Shown here piece after piece: positions 47,479-58,936 of a DNA stretch of 64,000 bases. Positions within the stretch are counted from its first letter, which is position 1; each line of letters begins with the position of its first letter. Below the pieces are notes generated by a model. That model saw only the letters and a list, made by a program, of their open reading frames with translations, was not told where the DNA came from and ran no database searches. Origin of the DNA: Sthenelais limicola (lineage: Eukaryota > Annelida > Polychaeta > Phyllodocida > Sigalionidae); the NCBI GenBank assembly GCA_942159475.1, contig OW804097.1, forward strand, positions 37,894,298-37,958,297, given 5' to 3'. The position numbers and the translations under genes were made by a program.

Positions 47479-47897
47479 GTGATGTGTCTGTTACAGGGAA
47501 ATGAGTCACAAGTCGCAAAAAACTGTATTTTAGATATCATTATATTTGAAAAGATGAGCTCAAGCCGATTCTAGTGGTAGTAAACAATAGGACATCTAAA
47601 TAGTGTTTCTATATTTTAAGTTTGATATCTTTATTTTTGAATAACAAGATTAATCTTTTTTTTGTGGATGATTAGTAATAAAATACCTAAACATACTCCA
47701 TAGGATGACCTTAGAAATGCATGGATATGTTTGATACGTCTCCTTGAAATATCGTATTAATATTACACGTATTAATATTACTAACGGCATTAAGCATTCC
47801 AAAAGTTAGAATATTCCAAGAAAGATATCTTATGAATAAATCACTTTAAAAAATATCCATTTTGCGACTTATGAGTCATTTTCCTGAAACACATCAC
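47479..47897 (-). mobile_element. Family B copy, TSD AAAT
   Basis: AAAT at 47475-47478 and 47898-47901. Confidence 0.9.
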
Positions 47898-48043
47898 AAA
47901 TGATTTCAATAAAGAGTGACGTCTATTGTGATTATGAGCGAACACCTGTTTCCATAGTACCCGGGAATATTTGCCAGTCCCCTGGTTAACCAGATTACTG
48001 ATTCCTGTATGTCAAACATTCTTATAACAATTAGTCAATAGAT

Positions 48044-48278
48044 GGGTCAGAATTTCAGAAAATGTACAATTGGCAGCTCTACACATTTAGGAAACTGTCC
48101 TTAATTTGGCTGATAAATGAAGAATACCGGGTATATCTGAGTATATTTGGTATCGCATTGATTTAAAGTATCAGTTTGGTTATGTTAAACTGCATTTTGA
48201 AGCTCATCGTTGTTTTAAATGCGGGTTATTTGAGAGGATTGGTGAAGGTCAATTGTACATTTTTTGAAAATCTGACCC
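48044..48278 (+). mobile_element. Family A copy, TSD AGAT
   Basis: AGAT at 48040-48043 and 48279-48282. Confidence 0.85.
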
Positions 48279-48353
48279 AGATGTTTGTGGTGACATCACA
48301 CAATCTGTAGCAGTTCTTATCGTTTATTTAATCAGGGATGGTGTATGGCATAT

Positions 48354-49115
48354 GTGATGTGTTTCAGGGAAATGAGCCACAAGTCGCAAAATGTATATTT
48401 TTCAAAGTGATTTATTCACTAGATCTCTCTGTGGGAATTTTCTTATTTTTGGCTTATCTTGTACCCCTGGTCGTGTGAAATTTTGGGACCGTGAATTAAG
48501 GGTGGTCTCCACTGGCTGCGGTAACCTGCAGTAACCTCTGCGGTTAGCCTAGCGATGGTGCTGTGTTCGTGAGAAGTGGCGAGTTCCTGAGTACATGATT
48601 CACTGACCATGTGAGCAAGGACCTTGTCTTTCCTCACCACCTACAGAACCAGCACAAACCATCGCAAGGCTTACCGCAGAGCTTACCGTAGCCAGTGGAG
48701 ACCACCCTTTAGATATATCCATGCATTTCTAAGGTTATTCTATAGAGTATATTTAGCTATATACTTTACTAGTAATTGTCCACACATAAATATTGCAAAC
48801 ATTTAGGAATGTTCTCATTTTTTAGGTATCTGATATCCCTAGTCGTGTGAATACATGTATCAAATTCCGAGACTGTGTATTAAATATACATACACTTTTA
48901 AGCTTATCCTAATGAGTATATATATTTAGCTACTTCACTAGTAATTGTCCACCCAGAGATATTGCGAGCTTTTCTCAAAAATAAAAACATCAAACTGAAA
49001 ATATAGAAATACTTATTAGCTGCCCCAATGTTTACTATCATTAGAATCGGCTTGATCTCATCTTTTTAAATATGATGATATCTCAAAATCCATTTTTTAT
49101 GACTTATGACTCATT
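48354..49115 (+). mobile_element. Family B copy with internal duplication and nested F
   Basis: Family F sits at 48500-48707. The middle of B (from TTAGGAATGTTCTCATTTTT, 48804) is repeated after the first pass reaches AATATTGCAAACAT, giving a partial second unit to 49115; the right terminus is cut after GACTCATTTT. Confidence 0.7.
48500..48707. mobile_element. Family F miniature element inside a B copy
   Basis: Left flank TTAA (48496-48499), right flank TTTA. Ends as in the 36493 copy. The family B sequence resumes at ATATATCCATGCATTTC. Confidence 0.8.
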
Positions 49116-49299
49116 TTAAATGTAACGATAGTCTTTATTAAATACATTGTCATTATCCCATTATATTATGATTTAAAAGGGATAGCAGGAAGACCTCATA
49201 GTAGGAAATACTTTGAGAGGGCCTATTCCTTTTCAGTACTGCATTAAAACAGAAATGTAAGCCAGGTAAGAATATTTCACGGAGTCGAAGCTCAAGCCG

Positions 49300-49895
49300 A
49301 GAACTCTAATGAATAGTTCAAGGTTTAACTTGTCTTATAAGAAAGATTGGAAAAAATGGGAAAGGTTCTTTGATGAATTATTAAATGTGTTCCTTCCTTT
49401 TTATTTGCCACATTACCAGGGCCCAAGGTTGTGGAATCATGTTCCACTAATGGCCAAAAGTATGACATGGTCTGGGTTAAAGAACCATCTGAAGGCATAC
49501 GACAACTGGATGGTATAATATTGTATTTTTCCTGATGTGCATCAAGAGGTATGATTATTCTGGTTGATAAAATAAGGTGTAATGAAATAATTGTATTATG
49601 ACTCTAAAATCGGTGTATATTAATAAATTATACGAATGTTTTTTATCTTAAGCGAAATTATTGAGTGTATTGAATGTTATTCTTTTAATGAAGGGCCTAT
49701 ATCACAAAAAAATGTTGTACTTAGTATTACTTATGTAACTTGATTTTTCCTTGAGAAATGACGAGAAAGTCCCTCTAAAATTGGATGTTATTTGTCGTTT
49801 AACTTTAAATTGTACATACTATTGTAGGAGATGAGACCTACCACATTGTGGAAATCTTCCTAATGAAAATGTTTAAAATAAAATAAATTTGGTTT
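49300..49895 (+). pseudogene. LINE ORF2 C-terminus with 3' region
   Basis: Frame 49309-49518 contains PHYQGPRLWNHVPLMAKS...LKNHLKAYDNW, the LINE C-terminal motif. About 370 bases of 3' region follow, with AATAAAATAAA at about 49877. Confidence 0.65.
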
Positions 49896-50960
49896 TGACG
49901 ATTTTTATTCTGTGTTTTAGAGATGACTGTAGTCATATAGTCCATGCTATGTTGGCATAGCTCTGGACTATATGGAATTGTTTAGAACAAGTCACGAAGT
50001 ATTGTTTTACAAGTACAGTACAGCGGATGGGAAATATGGCTAGATTACAAAGAATACAGAATCGTGACTTGATAGCAAACGTCGCAGAAAACAGGTTGGA
50101 GTTTTCACAAGAACTGTAGAATTATGTCGATCAAAAGCCGGCAAATGCGTTTACTTATGTTACTGGGACAAAAATCATTAAAGAGTAACAGAGGCATTTA
50201 CAATACCAGACAAAGCAGCAGAACGAAGAGGCATAAAAACAAGTCATATTCAGTCCCATGGGGCTTAAAGGTAAATGCTTAAACTTTGGATTTAGAAAGA
50301 ACATGGTTGTGGGAACTAAAAGAGTGAAAACAAACATTTATCATTGGATTAGTTTTTATTTCAGGGACCGCTGAAATGTACTATTGTTCACTATAGAAGC
50401 CTATGGGAAAACGATTATTTTGTGTATTTTTTCCAATAGCAGACGATTGAATCATACAATTTTCTTTAAAATCTGCATATACATAGCTGACATGTTATGC
50501 CACCCTCCCAATAAAAGAAATAAGGGGCCATTGAATTAGAAAGAAAGTTTTTCAGCTGAACTTGTATCAAGATGAGTTTTGCCATTGAAATCAATAGTGA
50601 ATGGAAGTAAACTTCACTCATCCCTAAAACACAAAATAATATGATAACATCCTGGGGCTTTTTTCCGTTTGTATTCCCCCAACCATGTTCTTTCTTAGAC
50701 AAAGTTTGAGCAAAATATTGTAACTTCTATTGTTTTATGCATTAGTTCCATGAATTCCCGCCTGGTGCAGTGCTGACGACGCTGGCATTTACCTTTAATA
50801 TATGTTGTGCTCTCCCAACTTCTGCCATCTGAATCTCAAATATATCGCCATTACTGATTAAATATCCAAGGAAATGATGAACCTTTTGTGAACATATAAT
50901 GGCTTTCTTTCATAGAACTTGATTAAATGACTTCCTCGATAAACTGTTGGTATTATTTGT
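49896..50960. other. No feature recognised
   Basis: A small stem ATAGTCCATGCTATGTTGGC...GGACTATAT lies at 49935-49975; minus frames at 50337 and 50702 look random. Confidence 0.4.
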
Positions 50961-50964
50961 GCGA

Positions 50965-51060
50965 CCCTCAACCCTCCGCCCCTACCCCTGTCTCCTCCCT
51001 GTCCCCTACCACCACCCCTGCCCCCAACCCTGCCTCTGGTCCCTCTCTCCAAAACACTCC
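50965..51060 (+). repeat. C-rich low-complexity stretch
   Basis: CCCCTACC/CCCTGCC words in an otherwise AT-rich neighbourhood. A proline-rich reading is possible but nothing supports a gene. Confidence 0.6.
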
Positions 51061-51079
51061 ATTTGTGGGCCCCTTACGT

Positions 51080-51725
51080 GGGTCAGATTTTCAGGAAATG
51101 TACAATTGGCAGCTGTACACATTTGTGATGTGTTTAAGGAAAATGAGTCACAAGTCGCAAAATTGATATTTTTCATAGTGTTTTTTTTCGCAGGATTACT
51201 TCATTGAAATGGTCTGATTTTTAGAGGGTTTAGCACTTGTAGTCATATAAACCCATGTAACAAATTTCAGGACATTGTATTGAATATATCCCTGGTTTTG
51301 AAGGCCTTCGTATGGAATATATTTAGTTAATTTACTGGTAATTACCAATCCAGAAACATTGCAAACTTATTTTTCAAACATTGAAATATCGAACTAAAAA
51401 TATAGAGATACCTATTAGGTGTCCTAGTGTTTACATTCATTGGAATCGCCTTGATATCCTCTTTTCAAATATTATGATATCTCAACATCCATATTTTGCG
51501 ACTTATGACTCATTTTCCTAAAACGGATCACATTTAGTAAATTATGCTAAAATGGGCTGCAATCTGGTCAATACTTGGTAAATTCGAGTATATTTGGCAT
51601 TGCCTTGATTCTAGCAATCTGTATGGTTAGGTTGACCTGTATTTTGAACTTTATTTTTGGCTGAAATTTGGGTTATTTGAGAGGACTGGCAAAGTTGAAT
51701 TGTACATTTTCTGAAAATCTGACCC
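51080..51725 (+). mobile_element. Family A copy split by B, TSD ACGT
   Basis: ACGT at 51076-51079 and 51726-51729. A complete B copy (51125-51531) sits at CACATTT/AGTAAATT. Confidence 0.9.
51125..51531 (+). mobile_element. Family B copy inside A, TSD ATTT
   Basis: ATTT at 51121-51124 and 51532-51535, both belonging to the A sequence CACATTTAGTAAATT. Confidence 0.92.
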
Positions 51726-51729
51726 ACGT

Positions 51730-53389
51730 ACAACGCAACAATGACGTCATTAGGCGATTCCTTGAAGGGATGAAAGAGGGGGTTTCCCAACCTCTCCCTG
51801 CCGCAAATCGGTCCTTAGGAGTTTGAGCAAAACATTTTTGGGGACAAAACTTATTTGGGGAAAAAACAATACCCAGGTAAACTCACCTGGGTCAGAAGTA
51901 AGCCATGCTGAAAGTTTGAAATCAGTACATGGAGGCAGTGAAAATGCTTTTACACCTATGTGCGGAGACTGCAGTGGTTGGGACACCATTCCAGCACTGT
52001 GGTTGCCGCAAATTGGTTTGTTGGAGCAGATGAAATACTAAATTCAACTTATTTTTAAAAAATATTTAAGAAAAGCCAATACCCAGGTAACCTCACTTAC
52101 AATCTATATAAGCCATCCTGAAACTTCGATCCCTGTACATACAGTGAGTACAAACCCTTTCAATGGTTTTGTACATCATTAAATGTCATACATGGCAATT
52201 AGTTAGCGTGGATAATGATAGATTTTTTATTTCTTTATTTATATTTGTATTAAAGATTTGTATTCAGACAAAAGCATTGTGCATCGAGTACATTTTTCTC
52301 AGAATTTGCTGATTTCTTATTTACCAATATTTATAAATATTACTAGTGAAGATGTCATTCACACAAAAAATGTTATCTATAAGCAAAAAGAATGGAGAAT
52401 AAAATACAATAAAATACATAGATGTATAAAAGCAAACACAAGCGCGTTGTTCAACATCATGACATTCCTTCATATTTTACACGTTCCAACATATAATTCT
52501 GATAATCCAACAAATGTATTCGCACGAGCAGAAATCAAACATCTCATTCATGTAACTATATATATATATATTCCTCAAAAGGCCATAGGATCAGGAACAG
52601 CCCATATACCTTCAGTGGCTCTGAATGACTCCGAACAAAGTTGCTTAATGCTAATGGAGAAGGCAGTTTTATCATCTATCCTCCTTGTACTTACAGGTAC
52701 TACATTCCAGGCTCACGGGGGCTATTATTTAGCATTGTCCATGATTTTCCGCCAGGGGCTGTTAGGTGCAGTCCTACTACTATGGAAGGAAAAGAGTGGT
52801 GCATAAGTAAAGGTAATTAGTAATTAGTATAGAAAGAAAGATGATGGTTGTTAATCTACATGATAGGATCAGTTATTCTGTCCATCCGTAGCCGTGTGTT
52901 TTAATCATCTGTCATATTGCGTTCAGTCCTGGGGAGTTCCTGTGGTCATGGGATCCGTTCATTTAATTCTGTGGGTTTCCCCCTTGGGTAAGATTTGTAG
53001 TGGGTCTGCTCATCACATCACTGTTGAGCAAAACTTATTTGGGGAAAAAACAAGGGGATCCGGTCTTCCTTGACACTACAGACTCATGAATGCTGCTCAC
53101 GGACCGAGATACTTCTGTTGTTCAAATCAAGCTCTACCACTTGTTGCATTTAAACTGTGATACTCTGAGTTAAATAAATATATGTATAAGAATGGTAGTA
53201 AATAGTACAAGGTGAACAAGTCAAGTAAAAATACAAAATATTGTCCACAATAGTGTATGTATATGGGTGTGCAGGTACCCAGTCCAAGGAGTCCATAGCT
53301 ATAGCTATAGTTAACCATATCATATTTATGGATAAATAGGGTTTAAGAGCTTTAGCGTCACTCACTATAGAAGATGTCTATACAGTGAG
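51730..53389. other. Unassigned; contains a 182-codon plus frame
   Basis: Frame 52258-52806 is the longest outside repeats, but it is AT-rich, crosses an (AT)n stretch (ISHVTIYIYIP region), and shows no family motif. ACCCAGGTAAMCTCAC recurs at 51870 and 52081, and AACTTATTTGGGGAAAAAAC at 51846 and 53033, hinting at an old local repeat. Confidence 0.3.
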
Positions 53390-53663
53390 TGAGTGAGTGA
53401 GTGAGTGAGTGAGATTGGTTGCTTTAAGCCCTTATCAACACATTTAATATGGTTATATCAAGGGCGGGAGAGCTGAAAGGGAGTGTGTGAGAGAGATTGG
53501 TTGCTTTACGCCCTTATCAACACATTTAATATGGTTATATCAAGGGCGGGAGAGCTGAGAGGGAGGCAGTTTAGGATCTTACCCAGAAATTAGAGATAGA
53601 GAAAAAGGGAGAGAGATCGAGACAGAAAAAAAAGAGACAGAAAGGCACTTACCCAGGACCCAG
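53390..53663 (-). mobile_element. SINE-like repeat with internal duplication
   Basis: Same family as 7826-8033. A unit of about 95 bases (GATTGGTTGCTTTA...GGGCGGGAGAGCTGA) is present twice in tandem (53414 and 53497), differing at a few bases. Begins with (GTGA)n. Confidence 0.6.
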
Positions 53664-53813
53664 TCTACACAGTGTATAATCCGTATAACTAACAATATTG
53701 ATAATAGTAATGCTACGTCTCACAGTCATGAGGAACCTTGACCTAATTAATATAAATATGACTGAATCCCTTTCACAGGTTGTCAGTGTAGTTATTCATA
53801 AGGTACCGTATAG

Positions 53814-54048
53814 GGGTCAGACTTTCAGAAAATGTACAATTTGCCTTCACCAATCTTCTCAAATAACCCAAATTTCAGACGAAAATAAAGTTCAAAATAC
53901 ATTTCTACCTAACCAAACAGACTGCTAGAATCAATGCAATACTGAATATACTCGAATTTACCTAGTATTGAACAAGTTGCAGCCTAATTTAGCAGAATTT
54001 ACTAAAAGTGTACATCTGCCAATTGTACATTTTCTGAAAATCTGACCC
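53814..54048 (-). mobile_element. Family A copy
   Basis: Full length, no clean duplication. Confidence 0.8.
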
Positions 54049-54464
54049 ATCAGCCGGGGGAAAACACATTCTTATGGCAAAATAAGCACTATAATCCTTA
54101 CCCCGAATATAAGCCTGGTCTATCACCATTTGGAATTGATATAAGCCCGGGCTTATAAACGGGGAAATACGGTATTTTGAGAAGTAACAGGATTCATGAA
54201 CAAGCAGACGCCAAGATTGGAAGATTTCAAAATCGAATCAAATTTATTTAAAATTCCTATCTTAATTTACAAATACTATCACTATGAACCTTCGAGACAT
54301 TATGTTTCAAAGAAAACATTCGGCCCAATCTGTTCACATCAATCAATTGTGAGATGTGGAATTTCTTACTACTCAAGACATTTAAATTCAGCTCCTGTTG
54401 CCTCATGCAAATGGAACTCAATATGTGATGTGTTATCAAGAAATGATTCACAAGTCGCGTAAAT

Positions 54465-54690
54465 GTGTCAGATTTTCAGAAAATGTACAATTGGCAGCTG
54501 TACGTAGTACATTCTGCTAAATTAGGCTGCAATTTGGTCAATACTAGGTACGAGAATATTCAGTATTGCATTGATTCTAGCAATCTGTTTGGTTAGGTTG
54601 AACTTTATTTTGAACTTTATTTTCGTCTGAAATTTAGGTTATTTGAGAGGATTGGTGACGGTGAATATACATTTTCTGAAAATCTGCCCC
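54465..54690 (+). mobile_element. Family A copy inside B, TSD AAAT
   Basis: AAAT at 54461-54464 and 54691-54694; interrupts a B copy in its CGCAAAATGATATT region. Confidence 0.85.
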
Positions 54691-54740
54691 AAATGACATT
54701 TTTCAAAGTGGTTTATTCACACGATCTCCTTATTGGTACG

Positions 54741-55122
54741 TCATGATGCAAAATGCAAAATGTTAGAGCTGTAAAACATGTATTTTATCTAAATAGATGT
54801 AACCAGTTCAGGACAGCTTTCATGAACAATTTAATGATTCAAATTGCAAGGAGAAATGATATTGTAATTAAAGTGTCTAGTACAAGGCGCAAAATGATAT
54901 ATTTTATGAGGTAATATCTACCAATATAGGCCAATCTTATTAAAAGAATATTACATTATATTAGAATCTGCACATATGTATAATAGATAAATGTTAGAAT
55001 TAACATTATAGATGTTAGCTAGTAAGGGTACCTTGGAAGATCAGGATCTATTACAGGTGCTGAAAGGACCATTCAGTTTCATATCATTGTAGTTAGAATG
55101 TAAATGTAAAAATGAAATAAAG

Positions 55123-55161
<39 letters not shown>
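54741..55161 (+). mobile_element. LINE 3' end with (TA)n tail, nested in a B copy
   Basis: Inserted where the B element reads CTCCTTATTGG; ends AATAAAGTTATT then (TA)n. Shares 3' words with 44400-44490. A short frame with LNRCNQFRTAFMNNLMIQ is unrecognised. Confidence 0.6.
55120..55161 (+). repeat. (TA)n microsatellite
   Basis: About 20 TA units; probably the 3' tail of the LINE fragment just upstream (AATAAAG at 55116). Confidence 0.9.
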
Positions 55162-55165
<4 letters not shown>

Positions 55166-55230
55166 ATCTTTAGAGGGTCTAGTGTTTGTAGTCACATGAA
55201 TCTATGTATGACAGGACATTATATCAAATA

Positions 55231-55410
55231 TGTTTCAATATATGTTGTTCACATTATATATTTATATAAATGAGGTTGGTCGGACTGTCGCCACCTAGCA
55301 TTGGTCATCTCTACCTGCCAGGTTCCCGCACCGGTGACAGTCACTTACTCCTTGGCTACCAACCTCACCACACCTTCACTTACTCCTATTTCACGTGTGA
55401 AAAAATTCTT
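55231..55410 (+). repeat. A1 terminal repeat of DIRS-order element
   Basis: Left copy of the A repeat, starting TGTTTCAATATATG and ending near the run of A before TTCTT. It matches 58894-59072 almost base for base. The promoter of such elements normally lies here. Confidence 0.9.
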
Positions 55411-55437
55411 CTGTGTGTATACGTTTGGTATTTAGTC

Positions 55438-56478
55438 ATGGGTAAGTGTGGAGCGTGCGGATATTCCCACCCTAGACCGGGGGTGTCTGTGTGCAAATAT
55501 CGCACTGAAGCTGTTGCAAAATGTAAAGAAGCTGGTCAGTTAGAGGTTAACTGGTCCAAATACCTGGACGTTCTTACCTTGGAAAAGCTAACTGAGCAAG
55601 AGGAAGTTCATGCAGCCTTGGACATTACCGAGCTCCGCCGTCTTAATGCTGGTCAGAGTGCTGAGATTTCTGATATGTTGGATAAGATGGACGTGATGTC
55701 AGACCAATTCAAGAAAGTTCTGAAGTTGGTACCTACGGGTAATGCAGGACGCGGTGGTGAAGGTGCAACCGGCGGCCATTTTGACAATGTTATGGGTAGT
55801 GGCTTGTCCGGTGTGTTGGACCCTAGCTTGACCAACGCGCTCCGCGATGTGGCTGTCTCATTGGATCCTGCCGTTGCAATAAAGGACAAAGGTATGCCTC
55901 TCTGCCCGGAGTATTATGTCCAGCATCTACTGTATTAGACCCCTGTTAAGAATTTGGATCACAACAAACTTTCATATCGTGAGTTAGTCCATGGGATGGT
56001 CAGAGTTGCTGTGCACTTGTTGGAGTCTGACGGTGATATTGCCAGTTATCTTGATCACCTAAGCTTCTTGACAGAGGAGGGCATTAATGACACTTTCCAA
56101 GACAAAGCATATGCCTTGTATGATCATAGAATGGTAGACAAAGTCTCTAACGGTAGATTGGACGCGTTCAGCGCAGGAGACCCGTTGTGTGTGGCTGTGG
56201 GCTTTAGTCCGTCGTTGCGTAAGCTGGGTAAACAACAACAACCCAGTGCGCAGCAGCATGCCTCGTCTACTTCGTCTACTACTGGGACTGGCACACGCAG
56301 ATCAGGGAGGTCTAGGATTCCTGTGGACTTCCCAGACGATGTGTGTTACGATTGGAACTATCGCAATTGTGCTAATACTGCTTCTAGTTGTACTCGCAAG
56401 CATCAGTGCCGGTTGTGCAAACTGGATCATCGTGCCGTGGGGTGTCCCCAGAGAAAACCCTGGGATTCCCGGCAGTGA
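55438..56478 (+). pseudogene. gag-like ORF of DIRS-order element, one in-frame stop
   Basis: The likely start is the ATG at 55438, just after A1; the upstream in-frame ATG at 55270 lies inside the repeat. The N-terminus carries a CGAC...H...C cluster that could bind zinc. The C-terminus (about 56346-56450) has a CCCH-type finger (Cys-X7-Cys-X6-Cys-X3-His) directly followed by a knuckle CX2CX3HX4C, the pairing seen in gag-like proteins of DIRS-order elements. A TAG at 55936-55938 interrupts the frame, which then continues unchanged to the TGA at 56476. Role: presumed nucleic-acid-binding structural protein of the retroelement particle (family knowledge). The zinc-finger end is clear; the middle is unrecognised. 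Confidence 0.75.
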
Positions 56479-58936
56479 CGTCATTCGCCCAGGAGAGTAT
56501 GCGAGAGCGAGATCTGTCATGGCGGCCATTCCTCAGACCCGTGTATTTTGCCCACTTCAGACATTGCAAAATCTTTATTCTCTCGTCCTTTTCAAGTCCG
56601 CCACCTCTCCGATGTTAACAACAATCATGTTCCTGGTGCTGAGCATCTTTTACGCATGTCAACTACCAATTGCAATGCCGTATCTTCTCCCACAGGACTT
56701 ATCGACGCCTCTTGTGACTCGGACACTTGTGCTTTGTTTACATCATGCTATGGGGATGTACTTCCCGTGGGTCGTGTTGTTATTTGTACTGATACTTGCC
56801 TTGATAATCCTGTTCGCGCATTATCCTCCCCTGATGTATGTAATCATGTCCTTCACCCTGGTTGTACTACCGTTGACTCCATTGCATGCTCTACTCTCCC
56901 CGCTATCACATGTACTTGTCTTGCTTGTAGTAGTTGCAATGATGTTTGTGTCGTCACTGATGTCGACTGTATTGATATTGACCATGTTGATGATGTACTG
57001 GGTTGCTGTTACCCTTATGAGAGTTTATCATGTTCTGATGTTGACAATGTACCTTATGATGCTGATGTCTTGTTTGCAAACGTTGATGATCTGTCCTTTG
57101 CTAGCATTGATTATACCATGTGTACCGTTGTTGATGATTTGCGCCAGTCACCCTTCATTGATCTGAGTCGCCACTATGCTTCTCCCCACTATATCGGCGG
57201 GTTCAGGTCACAGTTGAACCCTACTGCTTGGTCTGATGAACTACGACATGAAACCGACCTATTTCTTCGTAGTTATCTTCTCAAAGGTATCTTTGATGGT
57301 TTTGATATTGTCGACCAATCTTCTACGATACCGTCATATAATTGTGAGAACTACGCCTCAGTTCTTCAGCCTGATGCCTTTGCCTTTGTGAATTACTTAA
57401 TTCAACATGAATTAGATGCAGGAAAATTCAAGGTTGTGGATACCCCCCCCTCGCTGTGTACATGCTATTGGTGCAGTACCAAAGCGGTGCGGGGCTTATA
57501 GGCCCATTACTGACTGTAAGCGCCACTTGGGCTCCTCTATTAATTGCTACATGTCAAATACTTGCAAGTCCTTCAAATACCATACAATCCAAGAGGTGGC
57601 TAGTGTTATGACCCGTAATTGTTACATGTGTACAATAGATATCTCTTCAGCCTACAGGACTGTAGCCATTAATCCCTCACAATGGACATTCCAGGGCTTG
57701 TGGTGACCCTTCAAGGACGGAGGCAAGTTTCTGGTTGATACACGTCTTTGCTTCGGGCTCCGCTGTGTGCCTTTTATCTTCACACAATTATCCAACTTCA
57801 TATCCAGGTGCATGGTGCGCAGGGGGTGCTCCCGTATCTTCAATTATATTGATGATTTCATCATATTAGCTGAGACTCGTGATGAATGTGTCTTCTACCA
57901 GACGGTTCTCTTCCACCTGCTACTGGGACTAGGATTTCACATTTCATGGAAGAAAGTGATTGCCCCATCTTGCCGCACTACATATATTGGTATAGAGTTG
58001 GACTCGGTTAATATGCTCCTTTGTCTCCCACATGATAAGGTCCTGAAGCTGCATGCCGAGCTTTACTTCTTCGAGCATCGTTCCAGAGCAACTTTTCTAT
58101 ATGTTCCAGATCATGCCCCGTTAGCAGCCCTGGATGTGGAAGTTTCCAAGATTATTGCTTCGGCCTACTTGACCAATACTTTGGCCACCCGGAGCTCGCA
58201 GTGGAAGCGCTTCCTGTCATTTTGTGCCTGCCACCAGTTGACCCCTCTCCCTGCTTCAGAGAAAACTGTGGTTCGCTTCCTCGTCATGATCAGCATATCC
58301 TGCAAATATTCCATGGTTAACAACTACTTATCTGCCATTATGGGACTGCATAGAGTGTACGGTTTTGAGCCTACATTCCGTGAGAGCTTCATGGTTAAGA
58401 TGTGCATGGCGGGCATCAGGAATACGGTGGGCGACCAAGTGACTCAAAAGTGGCCATTAGGGGTTGATAACCTTGTGGTTATGCATCGTCTTATTGATTC
58501 TTCTGTGTATGACAGGATCTGCTGGACTGTGATTGCCCTATCATTCCGCTCTCTTCTGCGCAAGTCGAATCTTGTGGGTGATTCGACCTTCGCCGGCCAT
58601 ATCCTCCTCAGGCGTGACATATCCTTCAAGGGCAACTTGGTGTATATTACTGTGCGCTCCACTAAAACTATTCAGGCCAGGCAACGGACTCTGAATATTC
58701 CCCTCATGAGTACGCTAGTGGGTGCGTTGGATGTAGTCAGCATGTTGCGTTGGATGATGTCTCTTGTGCCTGGCAAGCCGGAGGACCCCCTCTTCATGAA
58801 GCCTTCCGGTAAGAACTGGGCACTGCTCTTATACAGAGAGGTTCTTACCTTCCTGAAAGTTCCCCTTCTAGTTATTTTTCCACTCGCTATTTATGTTTCA
58901 ATATATGTTGTTCACATTATATATTTATATAAATGA
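56479..58936 (+). pseudogene. pol: reverse transcriptase fused by deletion to tyrosine recombinase
   Basis: Pol lies in the same frame as gag, beyond one TGA; the first ATG is 56548. Residues up to about 57130 are Asp/Cys/Val-rich linker; the conserved pre-RT region follows. A frameshift occurs at the C8 run 57443-57450. After it come the RT blocks GAVPKRCGAYRPITD (about 57470), catalytic-motif A IDISSAYR (about 57640), and YIDD (57845-57856). A TGA at 57704-57706 lies between motifs A and B. After the palm (about 58060) the thumb and RNase H are absent; the frame runs on into a tyrosine recombinase (from about 58110) with the first catalytic Arg in LLRKSNLV (about 58557-58580). The HxxR...Tyr box that should follow is missing; the frame instead reads through B1 into A2. 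Function known of the family: cDNA synthesis and integration. This copy cannot supply either. Confidence 0.85.

Noticed and set aside
52258..52806. 182-codon frame as a host gene
   Set aside because: AT-rich, crosses an (AT)n run, no motif and no neighbouring exon; listed only as unassigned sequence.
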